Assembly (NCBI GenBank): GCA_017411385.1
Contig: JAFQQF010000013.1
Span: 1 to 64,000 of the forward strand
DNA: 64,000 nt
Direction: 5' to 3'
DNA from: Ruminococcus sp.
Lineage (GTDB): Bacteria > Bacillota > Clostridia > Oscillospirales > Acutalibacteraceae
Under the pieces are notes generated by a model. It saw nothing but the letters and a program-made list of their open reading frames with translations. It did no database searches and was not told the DNA's origin. The translations under genes were made by a program, and so were the position numbers. The number at the start of each line of letters is the position of its first letter. The stretch's first letter is position 1. Shown here in pieces: positions 30,585-40,066 of the stretch.

Positions 30585-31448
30585 TTATTCCTCCTCAGTT
30601 AAAACTGCAAAATCATCATACTCGTCAAGCAGATTGCCCGACTCGCTGTATGCCAACTGGCTGCTTACACCATATCTCACCGTAGCCTGTGAAGCCGTGG
30701 TATATTCAACCGTAAATGAGTATGTCTGGCTTTGTACCATACCGTCAAAAATATTATACGACACCATCGCCGCCAACACCTTCAGGTCATCGTTTTCTAC
30801 CTTTTCACCCGTAATCTCGCTGAGTTTTTTTGAATAGGAAGAAAGAACTCTGTCCTCAGGCTTCGTAAGCATAACCGTCATTTCGCCGCAGGTGTCATAC
30901 CCCTCAACATCCTGAGGAAGAAAAACAATGTCCTGCACATTTTTCTTATCGAAGCGGTAAAGTGAATATCCCTCTACAATTTCGTCAAACTCCTTGCAGG
31001 TCATATCCACCTCAACCTTATTGCCACTAGAGTTATCCCACACTTTTTCGCCATCCGAATAAATAGACACCGTCACATCAAAATCCGAATCTGAATTACC
31101 CGAAGTGTTACTTGCTGTATTAATATAAAAATGTGTTGTATCCAAATCCTCGATAGAAGTAATATATCCGTTGGTTTCTGTTTTCTGCACCATATTTCCT
31201 ACATCTATCTGTGCGGCAGTATCAATCTGAAGCATAAAGGTTTTCTTCGCTTCTGCTTTGTTTATAGCCTCATTAATAATCTTGTAAGCTTCATCGGATG
31301 CTCCTCTCATACAAAAAAACAACACTAAAGCAATTATCAAGGCCGCCGCAACCGCTCCAAAGATAAGCCACAAAAGCTTTTTGCGATTACGAAAAAATCC
31401 TTTTCTTTCAGTATCTTTTATCTCTTCCAAAATATCACATCCAATCAC
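30585..31448 (-). CDS. One-pass membrane protein of unknown function, coupled to the giant surface protein
   Basis: The first 27 residues are charged and cytoplasmic, followed by one membrane helix (LLWLIFGAVAAALIIALVLFF) and an extracellular domain of about 230 residues rich in Thr, Ser and Asp, with no Cys pair apart from two isolated Cys. I do not recognise the fold; it resembles small lipoprotein-like sensors such as LolA/DUF-type beta proteins only in general strand pattern. The GTG at 31448 is the longest start, but no good ribosome site precedes it, so the true start could be a few codons inside. Its stop is one base from the next ATG, and its last codons contain that gene's Shine-Dalgarno. 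It may help fold or anchor the 3620-residue protein; that is inference from coupling. Confidence 0.75.
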   Translation of the reverse strand: MIGCDILEEIKDTERKGFFRNRKKLLWLIFGAVAAALIIALVLFFCMRGASDEAYKIINEAINKAEAKKTFMLQIDTAAQIDVGNMVQKTETNGYITSIEDLDTTHFYINTASNTSGNSDSDFDVTVSIYSDGEKVWDNSSGNKVEVDMTCKEFDEIVEGYSLYRFDKKNVQDIVFLPQDVEGYDTCGEMTVMLTKPEDRVLSSYSKKLSEITGEKVENDDLKVLAAMVSYNIFDGMVQSQTYSFTVEYTTASQATVRYGVSSQLAYSESGNLLDEYDDFAVLTEEE

Positions 31449-31547
31449 TGTGAAGTAACAAGCAAATACTTAGTGCTTTTTTCGGGCAATCTTCTAAACA
31501 CTTTGCCATTTATCTGAAAATTCCCCAACATACACCTATACATAGTA

Positions 31548-31575
31548 ATTATAACATAAAATTCTTTATTGTAAA
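31548..31575 (-). promoter_or_regulatory. Sigma-A-type promoter for the surface-protein operon
   Basis: TTTACA (31570-31575) and a perfect TATAAT (31548-31553) on the minus strand are 16 bases apart, about 100 bases upstream of the membrane-protein start. The rest of the gap 31449-31754 contains only the terminator at 31699-31731 and AT-rich sequence. Confidence 0.65.
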
Positions 31576-31698
31576 CAAAAACAAAAGAAATTGTGTAACA
31601 AAAAAACACATTCAGCTAACCGTTTTTGTACCTCTGCTATTTTCTTGCTAATGCAAGGAAAATACAACTTCACCTTTCTCCGCTCACACCAAAAAAAC

Positions 31699-31731
31699 AA
31701 CCCCTCTGCATAAGCAAAACGCAGAGGGGTT
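31699..31731 (-). terminator. Rho-independent terminator downstream of the TetR pseudogene
   Basis: AACCCCTCTGC and GCAGAGGGGTT form a perfect 11-bp stem, followed on the minus strand by GTTTTTTT. The same two arms recur at 42370-42401. Confidence 0.85.
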
Positions 31732-31754
31732 AACCTTATAATTGATTAGATTTA

Positions 31755-32200
31755 TTACATATCAATATTCTTTTTTCCGAGCTTTTTCATCATATCAATA
31801 ACACTTTCAATCATCATACGATAGCCCTCGGTAGGGTGAAGTCTTCGTTTGCCTTTGCAAACTGAGGTTCATCAATCCAGCGGGGGTCTATCAGATGCTT
31901 ATAAAGATGCTTGTGTTCTTTAAGAAATTCTCTAAAGACATCACCGCCTTTTATAGCAGACTCGTCTGCCGACAAGCCTGTAATTCGTTCCTTTATAAAA
32001 TCCGTATACATTGCCGCGGAAAGCTTTGCAACCTCTAAAAGCAGGTCGTACTCATTCTCTATATGGTTATACAAAGACGATGGCTGAACCCCCAGCCTTG
32101 CTGGCAGCTAATGCATTGAAAAGCTCTCTGTTCCGTTTTCATCAATCATCTTAAACGCAACAGATACAATAAGCGCTCTGGATTAATTTTTCTTGCTCAT
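31755..32200 (-). pseudogene. Dead TetR-family transcription regulator
   Basis: From ATG 32200 the frame reads MSKKN, stop (TAA, 32183-32185), SRALIVSVAFKMIDENG, TESFSMH, stop (TAG, 32108-32110), then LPARLGVQPSSLYNHIENEY. The last stretch is the recognition-helix region of a TetR HTH (LAxxLGVxxSSLYxHhxNK). The effector part continues in the same frame to about 31840. There a one-base shift is needed to reach the natural end LHPTEGYRMMIESVIDMMKK, which stops at 31755. Two nonsense codons and one frameshift in about 445 bases make it a pseudogene. With the HTH broken it should not bind DNA. The original target is unknown; the neighbouring surface-protein operon or the UGSC cluster are candidates. 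Confidence 0.85.
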
Positions 32201-32227
32201 TAAAGCCACTTATAACAGCAAATATTC

Positions 32228-32260
32228 ATCCCCGCCAAAAATTCACTTTTCGGCGGGGAT
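32228..32260 (-). terminator. Terminator of the UGSC/dockerin cluster
   Basis: ATCCCCGCC and GGCGGGGAT pair, extended by AAAA/TTTT, directly downstream of the 1532-residue gene. The following minus-strand sequence is only moderately T-rich. Confidence 0.65.
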
Positions 32261-32266
32261 TCTTAA

Positions 32267-35200
32267 TTAAATCAGTCCTGCAATTTTCTTCTGAACAGTT
32301 GTAGCATCTTTGATGGTTAAGCTGTAATCGCTGTCTGCATCTGATACATCTGCAGAAATCTTATCCATTACCTGAAGCTCAGCAAGATGCTTCTGAATTG
32401 CAGTTGCATCCTTGATGTTAACGGTTCCGTCGTTATTGGAATCGCCAACTTGTCTGAGGTTCATTGAGGTAGCAGTAAGCTCTCCGTCATATTTAGCATC
32501 GTAAACCATATGAACTGCACTTGAGTACCAGTTACGCTCTGCCTCTGAGCATTCGCTAAGGTCAACCATTTCTGTACCTGAATTCAGATCGTCTATACCC
32601 AGATACAGCTCGTTTTTCTTATCGGAGATTGTAACGGTTACTGTTCCTTCCATTGCATATCTGCGGGACAGAACATTAAGTGTCAGCTGAGGAGAATCCT
32701 TGGAAACTACAACCTCTGCCTTGTACCAATAGTAGTAGCCCGACTGAGTCTTATTTGTACCGAGGAACTGGTCCTTAACCATATCGTAATACTCAAGGTC
32801 TTCGATAGCACCTGTGGTTGTCAGCAAAGGTCTGTAACCCAAGGAGCTGGAGCTCTTGAAGTAAACTGATACTGTCCATGTATCTCCCGCAGTACCTACT
32901 GTATAAGTAAACTTTTCTGAGGTAAGTGTGTGTGTCTTGTCCTGAACCTCAGTAGTTGCTACCACGTAATATGTGTAGCTTTCACCTATCTGGTCTTCTG
33001 TGGTTTTAATTCTGAACACACCTGTTGTATTGGTGTCTACCTTTTGGTCTGCATCTGTGTAAAGCTCATAGGTAACTGTAGCTGTTGAATTAGTTGTAGC
33101 GTTAATAACAACATCTGTTCCTACTTCTACATAATTGGGTGCTGTTACATCCATATCAAACACAAACTCAACATAAGGAGGAATTTCCTCCTCGCCGTTT
33201 ACATAAGAACCGACAAGCCAAGAATTGCTACTATTCAGCTTTGTTGGATAGAAGCCGATGTTATTGGCTATGCCGTCTGTAATGGTAACTGTTTTGTTAC
33301 TGTTGCTTCCGCCGTTGAAAACAACGTTATCAATATCAACAGGAACCTTAACGGAATAAACCTCACTGCCGTAGGAATTGGTAGTAACATAGGTCATCTC
33401 TGTGCCGGGCATAGGAGCAGAACCGCTTCCATACCAAGCAGAGCAATAAACCTTATCCCAAGCCTTGTCGTTTGTGAAGTAAATTGTAATAAGCTGTGTT
33501 GAGGAATATTCTGCAGTTACGGTTGTGTTTCCGGTAATTTTTGAGAAGTCTGTGTCCCAGCCTGTGAAGGAGTAAGTATAATTCTCATCATCTTCTCTGG
33601 TGGGATTTGCAGGAGCAGTTGCAGCCTTGCCATACTCAACAGTCTGAGTGTCAAGAACCTCATCGTTCCAATCAAGGAAGGTTACTGTATACTTGTTTGT
33701 GGTTGTGCTGTACTTAGCAGTAACTGTCAGGTCACTTGTGATGTTTGTGAATTCCTTGTCCCAGCCTGAGAATGTGTAAGTATACTGTGCATCTGCTTCT
33801 CTTGTAGGAGCATCGGGAGCTGTGGCACTCTCGCCATACTCAACCTGAACAGATGTAATCTTTGTACCATCAAAGTCCTTAAAGGTTACTGTGTACTTAC
33901 GAACACTTTCTGTATACAGAGCGGTAACAACAAGGTCGCTTGTGATGTTTGTAAACTCCTTATCCCAGCCTGAGAAGGTGTAGACGGTATCATTTGTAGC
34001 AGGTCTTGTGGGAGCTGTGGGAGCTGTTGCTGCCTTACCCTCTTCAACTGTTCGTGTTGCAAGTGTTGTGCCGTCCCAGTTCTTGAAGGTTACAGTGTAT
34101 GTAACAACAGGCTCGGGCTCAAAGTATGTATTCTTCTGGTTGTGATATACGTTGCTATACTCAAAGAGAAGAATAATCATATTCTCAGAGTAGGTTGATT
34201 CTTCTGCTGCCCAGTTAGTGTTACCCTCTGCCTTGAAGGTCTTCATCTTGGTAGCATCAGCAGGAATTGTTGTCTTATATACAGTAAAATTCTGTTCTGC
34301 ACCGCTCCAATACGAGGAACCTACGGAATACTTAGCTGTTTCGCCTGTTGCGGTGAGGGTTGCATCGCCTGCAAGTCCTGAATCGTTCCAATAGTGGAGA
34401 GTGGGCACAAAGTCCTTGATATATTCAATTACACCAACGTAAACGGTCTTTGTTGTGGGAACTTCCACAACAGCATCGGTCTGAGCGGGATACACAGAAA
34501 GCCTGTTTGTGGAAATCTCGTACTTGAACTCGTATGTACCGCCTGAAGCCTTAAAGGTACAGTCGGAGCTTGAATCCATAGTCCAACGGTAAGCGGTGTC
34601 TGTGATAGTACCGCCGTTACCATACCAAGTATCAGAACCTGCGTTGTGTACCTTGAATGTGTATGTACCGGCAGGGATTTCCTTGATAACTGTGAGGATA
34701 TCATCGTTATCTGTCTTAACAAATGCATCTTTTGCTTCCCAGTTATTGAATGTACCCTTAAGGTAGTAACTTGATGCAGTAAGAGTTAATGTGTTGGCGG
34801 TGTTGTAAGTAAGCTTATATGTACCGTCGCCACCGTTAACGATTGTCATTGTTCTGTATGTGCCGCTGCCATCAGCTGTACCGATAACAGCAGTTGCACC
34901 GGCGGGAGCATTAGAATTAACAGTAACTGTTGTGCCGCTTACTGAAACGAAGCCTGCATCAGTTGTACCGCCCATAACAATGTCACCGCCAAGGTCTGCT
35001 GTAAATGTTGTTACAGTATCATTCATTGTGATGGTTGAGCCGTCGATAGATGCATTGCCGTTTGAACCTGAAGTAGCATTAGCTGCAATTGTAGGTACAA
35101 TAGTACCGAAAGAATTCTGAGTGAATTCTACAGCGTTCTTATCGGGAAGTGATTTATTGGATGAGAAACGAATAACTGTTTCAATAACATTGTTGTTTCT

Positions 35201-36865
35201 GTCAAGCTTGAAAGTACTGTTGATACCCAAAGCTTCCACAAATGCAACAAAGTCTGAATAAGTATCGGTGTCAATCACTACTGACTGGGCTGCGGAGCCA
35301 TCCCAGTAATAGAGCGTATCTGTTGCAGAATCAAAGTAAATTCTGCCGGTACCGTTAACATAGGTTGCAGAGGCAGCAATACGGTAGGTTGTCTGCTTTG
35401 TTACCTGTAAAACAGTAGGAATAGCACTGCCTGTAGGAAGCTTAACAGAGTCATCAACAGGAGTGATATAATGTGCACTGAGAGGCTGGTAAACGATACT
35501 GATGATCATGCTGGCAAGAAGATCATCCCAAGTTGTGTCAAGCTGAATTTCCTTAGAAACAGACACACCGCCGGGCATAACCTGAGTTTTGTTACGGGAC
35601 TCGTCACCCTGAATAATAATGTCGGTATTGCCTTTAGTCATAGTGGCAACTGTGTCGATATTAGCATAAGTAATACCGTTCATCCAAGAAGGAGAAGCGG
35701 TAAGCTTTGCATCCTCCGACGGAATTGCTTTAAGCTCATCGTAAACATCAGAGAAAGATTTACTGCCGATAAGGTTAGTGCCAACGTTAGTATAGTAGTA
35801 AGCGTAAGTACGCATCCAGAGAGGTCTGCGTGCATTCTCTACAAGTGCGTTTTCAAGAGCATCCTTGGTCTGATACTTTTTAGCTAAAGCCTGTGCAACA
35901 GAAGGTGTAATAAGGATAGTACGCTTTGCATCAGCGTTATCCTGAGCGGAAGCACCTCCAAGTCCGCCAAGGTTTTTCTCGGTAATATCCCAAGCTATAA
36001 CCTTCATAATCTCTTCGGGCAAGTCGGTAGCAGGGGTGATGTTATTGCCCCACATAGCAAAGGAAGTGGCTGTGATAACATTGTCGTTGAGGTCATAGCC
36101 TGCTTCAACGTGATGAGGGTCCCAACCGATGTTGATACAGTTCTGCTCATCTTCTGAGAAAACCAGAGGCTGTACGTTACCGAAAGAGTTTGTACGCTCT
36201 ATACCTGCAAGGTTAATGAGTGCAAGCTCCATAAAACGGGCAATAGCAATGTTGCACTCTTCTGTTGTCATACCCTGACCGTTATCTATGCCCAGCTGAC
36301 GAGCAATAGGACCGTTAACATACATCATAGGTGTAAGCTCGCCTGAACGCAATGAATCAAGGTACTCGGTGTCGCCTAAGGCTTCTACAAAGGCAATACA
36401 TACAGGCAGATATTCAGCAGAACAACCGGACATAATAGCATTAGCTGCTACCTGATATGCAGTAACACTTCTGTCGTTTACACTGGCAACTATGTCATTA
36501 TCTGCATACGGTGTATACCTCATGAATTTTTCTGCTTTAATCCATGTAGGAGGAACAATGGGCAGACCGTCTGTCCAGCCTTGCTCATCAAAATACTTTT
36601 GTACGTTCTGATATGTATCGACTAAAATATAATCGTCGTATGTGTTGGTTTCACTTCTGGGTGAAACAACGGCAAATTTGTTATTTTCGGGCTCCAAGCA
36701 ATCACAATCGTCTTCGCGACAATTGAGGTCGTGGTATGAAATCTTATTTTCTATATCTTCGTCCGTGTATCTTGCGCTTGCTGTCAAAGGAACAGACATA
36801 ATGCTGATAACAGTTATCAAACTAAGCAATATCGCAATACTATGTCTTAAAGTATTTGACTTCAT
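32267..36865 (-). CDS. Secreted 'DGLP' domain protein with starch-binding-like modules, InlB repeats and C-terminal dockerin
   Basis: ATG 36865 follows AAAGGATG and a signal peptide is present. Residues about 85-440 are a paralogue of the C-terminal domain of the neighbouring 673-residue protein. Shared marks are TDGLPIVPPT, NAIMSGCSAEYLPVC, NGPIARQLGI, FSEDEQNCINIGWDP and QVMPGG. A GxFNxW sandwich module follows at about 700-800, then another predicted carbohydrate module (about 808-918), three InlB B-repeats (about 928-1120) and a CBM26-like starch-binding module (about 1130-1230; IYFTNDKAWDKVYCSAWYG). Residues 1470-1532 are a type I dockerin (GDSNNDGTVNIKDATAIQKH and a degenerate second half). 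Unlike its neighbour it lacks the UGSC-type domain. The family has no known reaction, as far as I know. Location outside the cell on a cohesin scaffold is inferred from signal peptide plus dockerin. Confidence 0.88.
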   Translation of the reverse strand: MKSNTLRHSIAILLSLITVISIMSVPLTASARYTDEDIENKISYHDLNCREDDCDCLEPENNKFAVVSPRSETNTYDDYILVDTYQNVQKYFDEQGWTDGLPIVPPTWIKAEKFMRYTPYADNDIVASVNDRSVTAYQVAANAIMSGCSAEYLPVCIAFVEALGDTEYLDSLRSGELTPMMYVNGPIARQLGIDNGQGMTTEECNIAIARFMELALINLAGIERTNSFGNVQPLVFSEDEQNCINIGWDPHHVEAGYDLNDNVITATSFAMWGNNITPATDLPEEIMKVIAWDITEKNLGGLGGASAQDNADAKRTILITPSVAQALAKKYQTKDALENALVENARRPLWMRTYAYYYTNVGTNLIGSKSFSDVYDELKAIPSEDAKLTASPSWMNGITYANIDTVATMTKGNTDIIIQGDESRNKTQVMPGGVSVSKEIQLDTTWDDLLASMIISIVYQPLSAHYITPVDDSVKLPTGSAIPTVLQVTKQTTYRIAASATYVNGTGRIYFDSATDTLYYWDGSAAQSVVIDTDTYSDFVAFVEALGINSTFKLDRNNNVIETVIRFSSNKSLPDKNAVEFTQNSFGTIVPTIAANATSGSNGNASIDGSTITMNDTVTTFTADLGGDIVMGGTTDAGFVSVSGTTVTVNSNAPAGATAVIGTADGSGTYRTMTIVNGGDGTYKLTYNTANTLTLTASSYYLKGTFNNWEAKDAFVKTDNDDILTVIKEIPAGTYTFKVHNAGSDTWYGNGGTITDTAYRWTMDSSSDCTFKASGGTYEFKYEISTNRLSVYPAQTDAVVEVPTTKTVYVGVIEYIKDFVPTLHYWNDSGLAGDATLTATGETAKYSVGSSYWSGAEQNFTVYKTTIPADATKMKTFKAEGNTNWAAEESTYSENMIILLFEYSNVYHNQKNTYFEPEPVVTYTVTFKNWDGTTLATRTVEEGKAATAPTAPTRPATNDTVYTFSGWDKEFTNITSDLVVTALYTESVRKYTVTFKDFDGTKITSVQVEYGESATAPDAPTREADAQYTYTFSGWDKEFTNITSDLTVTAKYSTTTNKYTVTFLDWNDEVLDTQTVEYGKAATAPANPTREDDENYTYSFTGWDTDFSKITGNTTVTAEYSSTQLITIYFTNDKAWDKVYCSAWYGSGSAPMPGTEMTYVTTNSYGSEVYSVKVPVDIDNVVFNGGSNSNKTVTITDGIANNIGFYPTKLNSSNSWLVGSYVNGEEEIPPYVEFVFDMDVTAPNYVEVGTDVVINATTNSTATVTYELYTDADQKVDTNTTGVFRIKTTEDQIGESYTYYVVATTEVQDKTHTLTSEKFTYTVGTAGDTWTVSVYFKSSSSLGYRPLLTTTGAIEDLEYYDMVKDQFLGTNKTQSGYYYWYKAEVVVSKDSPQLTLNVLSRRYAMEGTVTVTISDKKNELYLGIDDLNSGTEMVDLSECSEAERNWYSSAVHMVYDAKYDGELTATSMNLRQVGDSNNDGTVNIKDATAIQKHLAELQVMDKISADVSDADSDYSLTIKDATTVQKKIAGLI

Positions 36866-36965
36866 GGTACCATCCTTTCTGATAATTAATGGTATGGCTG
36901 AATATAATTTCCGTTCATATTCAGCGTTAACGTTGAAATAGTTAATTAATACAATAAGCTAATAC

Positions 36966-38987
36966 TTAGTTTGAAAGGTAAAAAGAGTCTAAGCTGTCGT
37001 ATCCCAGTTCGCTCATAAGACTGTTCCAAGTTCTTTCACTGGGCAGATATGCCTCGTATGAAACGCAGTCGCCGCCGGGCATAACCTGAAACTCGCTGGA
37101 CACGTCACCGCCTGTTACAACAAAACCTGTGGTAACAACCTTTTGTCTTTTAAGGGCATCGGTGTTTTCATTGATAGTCTGAGTTGTATCAATAGTGTCA
37201 AAGGGAACAACCCCCAGTAACCACTGAGGTACCGGTGTTGAAGCAACCTTATCAGCTGCTACATTTTCAGTTGAAGCACCGCTCTTGATATCTTGATAAT
37301 GCTCATCAAAGGTTGTGTTCATATGAATTTTTGAGCCTGTGTTTGCCCAGTAGTGAGCATATGTACGCATCCAAAGAGGACGGCGTGCAGTATCAATGAG
37401 AGCATCTTCCAATATATCTCTGGAACCATAACCCTGCGCAATAGTGGTGGCCGCATCCTTAGTAAGCCAAATAGTACGGGACTCAACAGGGTTTGTATTA
37501 CCAAGACCGTTCTGCTGTTTTTCAGTACAATCCCAAGCCAAAAGCTGCATTGCTTTCTCAGGGTCAGTTGTGCCAACCTTTACAGGGTTACCCCATGTAA
37601 GAGTAGAACCGCAAGTAATAACGCTGTCGTTTAAATCAAAGCCGTTGTTAACATGGTAGGGATTCCAACCGATGTTGATAGCTGTCTGCTCATCCTCTGC
37701 AAAGCAGAAAGGCTGCATATAACCGAATGTACCCATTCTGTTTTCTTTAATCTTATAACCTGCAAGATTGAGCATTGCAAGTGAGATAAATCTGCCTATG
37801 AGCTTGTTTGCCTCTTCGTTAATCATACCGTCTGAGTAAGAAATACCCAGCTGACGAGCAAGAGGACCGCTGACAAGAACATAGGGTGTCCAACCGTGTG
37901 TACTGTCAAGAGATTTGTAGAAGTTACCGTTTGCAAAGCATCGTGTAATCGCCATACAAATGGGCATATACTCTGCAGGACAGCCTGCCATAATAGCGTT
38001 AACAGCTACCTGATATGCTGTGATAGTTTTGTAAGCAGGCTTAACACCGATAATTTCACCATCCTTTTCGTTAACGATATCGGTAGCCGCCATATTTGTA
38101 AACTGCAAGTAGTATTCAATCTTTTCCTGTGTAGGAGGAACAACAGGAAGACCGTCAGACATTTCGCTTACTTCGTAGAATTCCTGAACACGCTGATATG
38201 AACCTGTAAAAATAACGTCATCATACTGAGCGCTGCCTGCTGTACCTGCAATTCTGTCGATTTCTTCCTGTGTAATCTGAGTGGTAAGACCTTCAACAAC
38301 CTGATCATACAGAATCTCGCGAGCTTTCTGCTGCTGAATAGCAGTTTCGTCATTTGCAAAAGCACCGGGATATGCGGCTGTTCGAACCACAGGAACACCG
38401 CGGTTAAAGCCGGTGGACTCAATCTGAGGAATAAAGGTTTCAGCACCTACTACAACAGCAGGAATTCCGATATACTCTGCGGCAAGTGCGTTACCTGTTT
38501 CTTTTACAGTACAGATACCGCAACCGCAGTTACCGGAAATTACAGCGTCAACGCCGTAATCGATAAGCTTCTGCTGAAACTCCTTGGATTTAGCACTGGG
38601 GTTAAGAGGGTTAAAGGTACCACCCTTACCGATTTCTTCCATAAAGTAGATTTCACAACCATACTCTTCAATAAGCATATCTGCAAGAACTCTGTGTGTT
38701 ACAGATGCAGAGAAGCTACCGCCTACAAGGGCAATAGTTGCACCGCGCAGAGCATCTTCGCCGTTGAGTCTTTGAGGCTGTGTGATATCCTCGATAGAAG
38801 AACCTATCGGCACCGGTGACACAATTCTGTATTCGTTTTTAGTGGGAGCTTCATTAGAGGCTTCTGCCACCTGTGCAACGTCAGTATCAACAGCAAAAGC
38901 TGATGATATACCCACGGTAAAGGTACCGACGATACACATCAAAGCAAGCAGTAATGATAACGCACGCCTTAAGATGTTTGATTTCAT
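36966..38987 (-). CDS. Secreted UGSC-family plus 'DGLP' domain protein (Cys form)
   Basis: ATG 38987 has AAAGGATG upstream and a signal peptide closely resembling that of the next gene. Residues about 75-235 look like the UGSC (seleno)protein family: DYGVDAVISGNCGCGICTVK aligns with the family's DAVVTGxGDUGSCT core, followed by IGIPAVVVGAETF. The selenocysteine position is an ordinary TGC Cys and Ser is Ile (C-G-I-C). Residues about 265-600 are the domain marked SDGLPVVPPT, NAIMAGCPAEYMPIC, GPLARQLGI and FAEDEQTAINIGWNP. In genomes I recall, these two domains are separate cytoplasmic neighbours; here they are fused and exported. The C-x-x-C suggests redox or metal chemistry, but no reaction is known. 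There is no membrane anchor or dockerin. Confidence 0.85.
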   Translation of the reverse strand: MKSNILRRALSLLLALMCIVGTFTVGISSAFAVDTDVAQVAEASNEAPTKNEYRIVSPVPIGSSIEDITQPQRLNGEDALRGATIALVGGSFSASVTHRVLADMLIEEYGCEIYFMEEIGKGGTFNPLNPSAKSKEFQQKLIDYGVDAVISGNCGCGICTVKETGNALAAEYIGIPAVVVGAETFIPQIESTGFNRGVPVVRTAAYPGAFANDETAIQQQKAREILYDQVVEGLTTQITQEEIDRIAGTAGSAQYDDVIFTGSYQRVQEFYEVSEMSDGLPVVPPTQEKIEYYLQFTNMAATDIVNEKDGEIIGVKPAYKTITAYQVAVNAIMAGCPAEYMPICMAITRCFANGNFYKSLDSTHGWTPYVLVSGPLARQLGISYSDGMINEEANKLIGRFISLAMLNLAGYKIKENRMGTFGYMQPFCFAEDEQTAINIGWNPYHVNNGFDLNDSVITCGSTLTWGNPVKVGTTDPEKAMQLLAWDCTEKQQNGLGNTNPVESRTIWLTKDAATTIAQGYGSRDILEDALIDTARRPLWMRTYAHYWANTGSKIHMNTTFDEHYQDIKSGASTENVAADKVASTPVPQWLLGVVPFDTIDTTQTINENTDALKRQKVVTTGFVVTGGDVSSEFQVMPGGDCVSYEAYLPSERTWNSLMSELGYDSLDSFYLSN

Positions 38988-39034
38988 ATAATCATCCTTT
39001 CAGAAAATTTATGTAACACTGAATAACAAGTCCC

Positions 39035-39952
39035 TTATTCAGTAAAATACAATTCATCAACAGAAGCCTCTGTCGGCTCAGGGAGATTTTCAGCAGTATA
39101 GAAAGTAAAGTTTCCAAAAAATGCATCTGCAAAAATTGAACCTGTGGTTGTGTCGTTTATGAATTTAAGATTACCATTTTCGTCAAATTCATAGGATACA
39201 GTATACTTTGTTTCCTTGTCTGTAACCAAGCTGAAGGTAAGCTCAGAGTCCTTTGCCGTATATGCATAGTACATATATCTGTCAAGCCCCAAATCAGCAC
39301 TTTCATAGCGGATAGACATTACGCCTTCATCAGTAAATTCTATAGTTTGAGCATAAGGGAAATAGTAGTAGTAATATGCAAGTGTACGCTCGTTGCTTGT
39401 CCATTGATTAATCAAAGCTTTATCAATTTCAAAATCCGTAAACGAGGACTTTTCATACCGAGGATTTTTTGCTTGTTCAAAGACATACTCCTCAGCTTCA
39501 TACACAGCGCCTGTGTTTTCGTCTTTATATTCGGGGTAAATTATCGTAAGCTTTGCACTGCCAAAAAGCTTGGAGCCTGTGATTTTATACTCCATATTCT
39601 CGGTGCCGAGGTTTATCTTCTTTACACCGTCTTCTTCCATAAGCTCGTATTCATAATACTCTACCCCGCCCTGATAACAGGTGTAATATTCACCTCTGCC
39701 ATAGCGGTCGGGCTTAGCAAAAACGTAGTAAGCCATATCCTCCTTCGGTATCTCATCAGAGGTTGCCGCAGCCACCTCAGGGTTTACCACAAGTGCCCAT
39801 GCACCTGAAATGTTCTTAGGCAAAACAAAAGATAGTCCTATTACACCTGATACAAGTAAAACAACACTCAGGAGAATCAAAACAAGAAACCTGCAATTCA
39901 TTTTAGAATTACTTTCTTCTTTTTCCTTTTCTTCTGCTATGATATCGCTCAC
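39035..39952 (-). CDS. One-pass membrane protein with lipocalin-like (DUF5640-type) extracellular domains
   Basis: The start is a GTG with AAAGGATG about 11 bases upstream. An acidic 18-residue cytoplasmic tail leads to one membrane helix (FLVLILLSVVLLVSGVIGLSFVL), followed by an extracellular part of two similar beta-rich halves. Each half begins with a 'W' strand (NISGAWALV; LINQWTSNERTL) and is rich in Tyr, including a YYYYYF run. This pattern fits small DUF5640-like calycin domains. The gene is first in the minus-strand cluster, 47 bases before the UGSC-family gene, and is divergent from the two-component pair. It could sense or present something for that system; this is inference. Confidence 0.78.
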   Translation of the reverse strand: MSDIIAEEKEKEESNSKMNCRFLVLILLSVVLLVSGVIGLSFVLPKNISGAWALVVNPEVAAATSDEIPKEDMAYYVFAKPDRYGRGEYYTCYQGGVEYYEYELMEEDGVKKINLGTENMEYKITGSKLFGSAKLTIIYPEYKDENTGAVYEAEEYVFEQAKNPRYEKSSFTDFEIDKALINQWTSNERTLAYYYYYFPYAQTIEFTDEGVMSIRYESADLGLDRYMYYAYTAKDSELTFSLVTDKETKYTVSYEFDENGNLKFINDTTTGSIFADAFFGNFTFYTAENLPEPTEASVDELYFTE

Positions 39953-40020
39953 TTATATCCACATCCTTTCAGCATTTTTGTCACTAATCATTTATTCTCC
40001 ATTGGATTGAAACACAAAAA

Positions 40021-40058
40021 TTTGATATAAATGTGTTAATTATCATTTTTATATCAAA
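40021..40058. promoter_or_regulatory. 11-bp inverted repeat in the divergent promoter region, possible response-regulator operator
   Basis: TTTGATATAAA (40021-40031) and TTTATATCAAA (40048-40058) are exact inverse copies 16 bases apart. They lie between the minus-strand UGSC cluster and the plus-strand response regulator, just upstream of that gene's -10 box. The position would suit autoregulation or control of both operons. Confidence 0.5.
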
Positions 40059-40066
40059 ATTTATGG

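Noticed and set aside
32108..32185. Readthrough or recoding of the two stops in the TetR gene
   Set aside because: Stops are TAA and TAG in conserved helix positions and a frameshift follows; decay explains all three more simply.
38505..38545. Selenocysteine (in-frame TGA) in the UGSC motif
   Set aside because: The codons are TGC, GGT, TGC, GGT, ATC, TGT; no TGA is present, so the protein is a Cys form.
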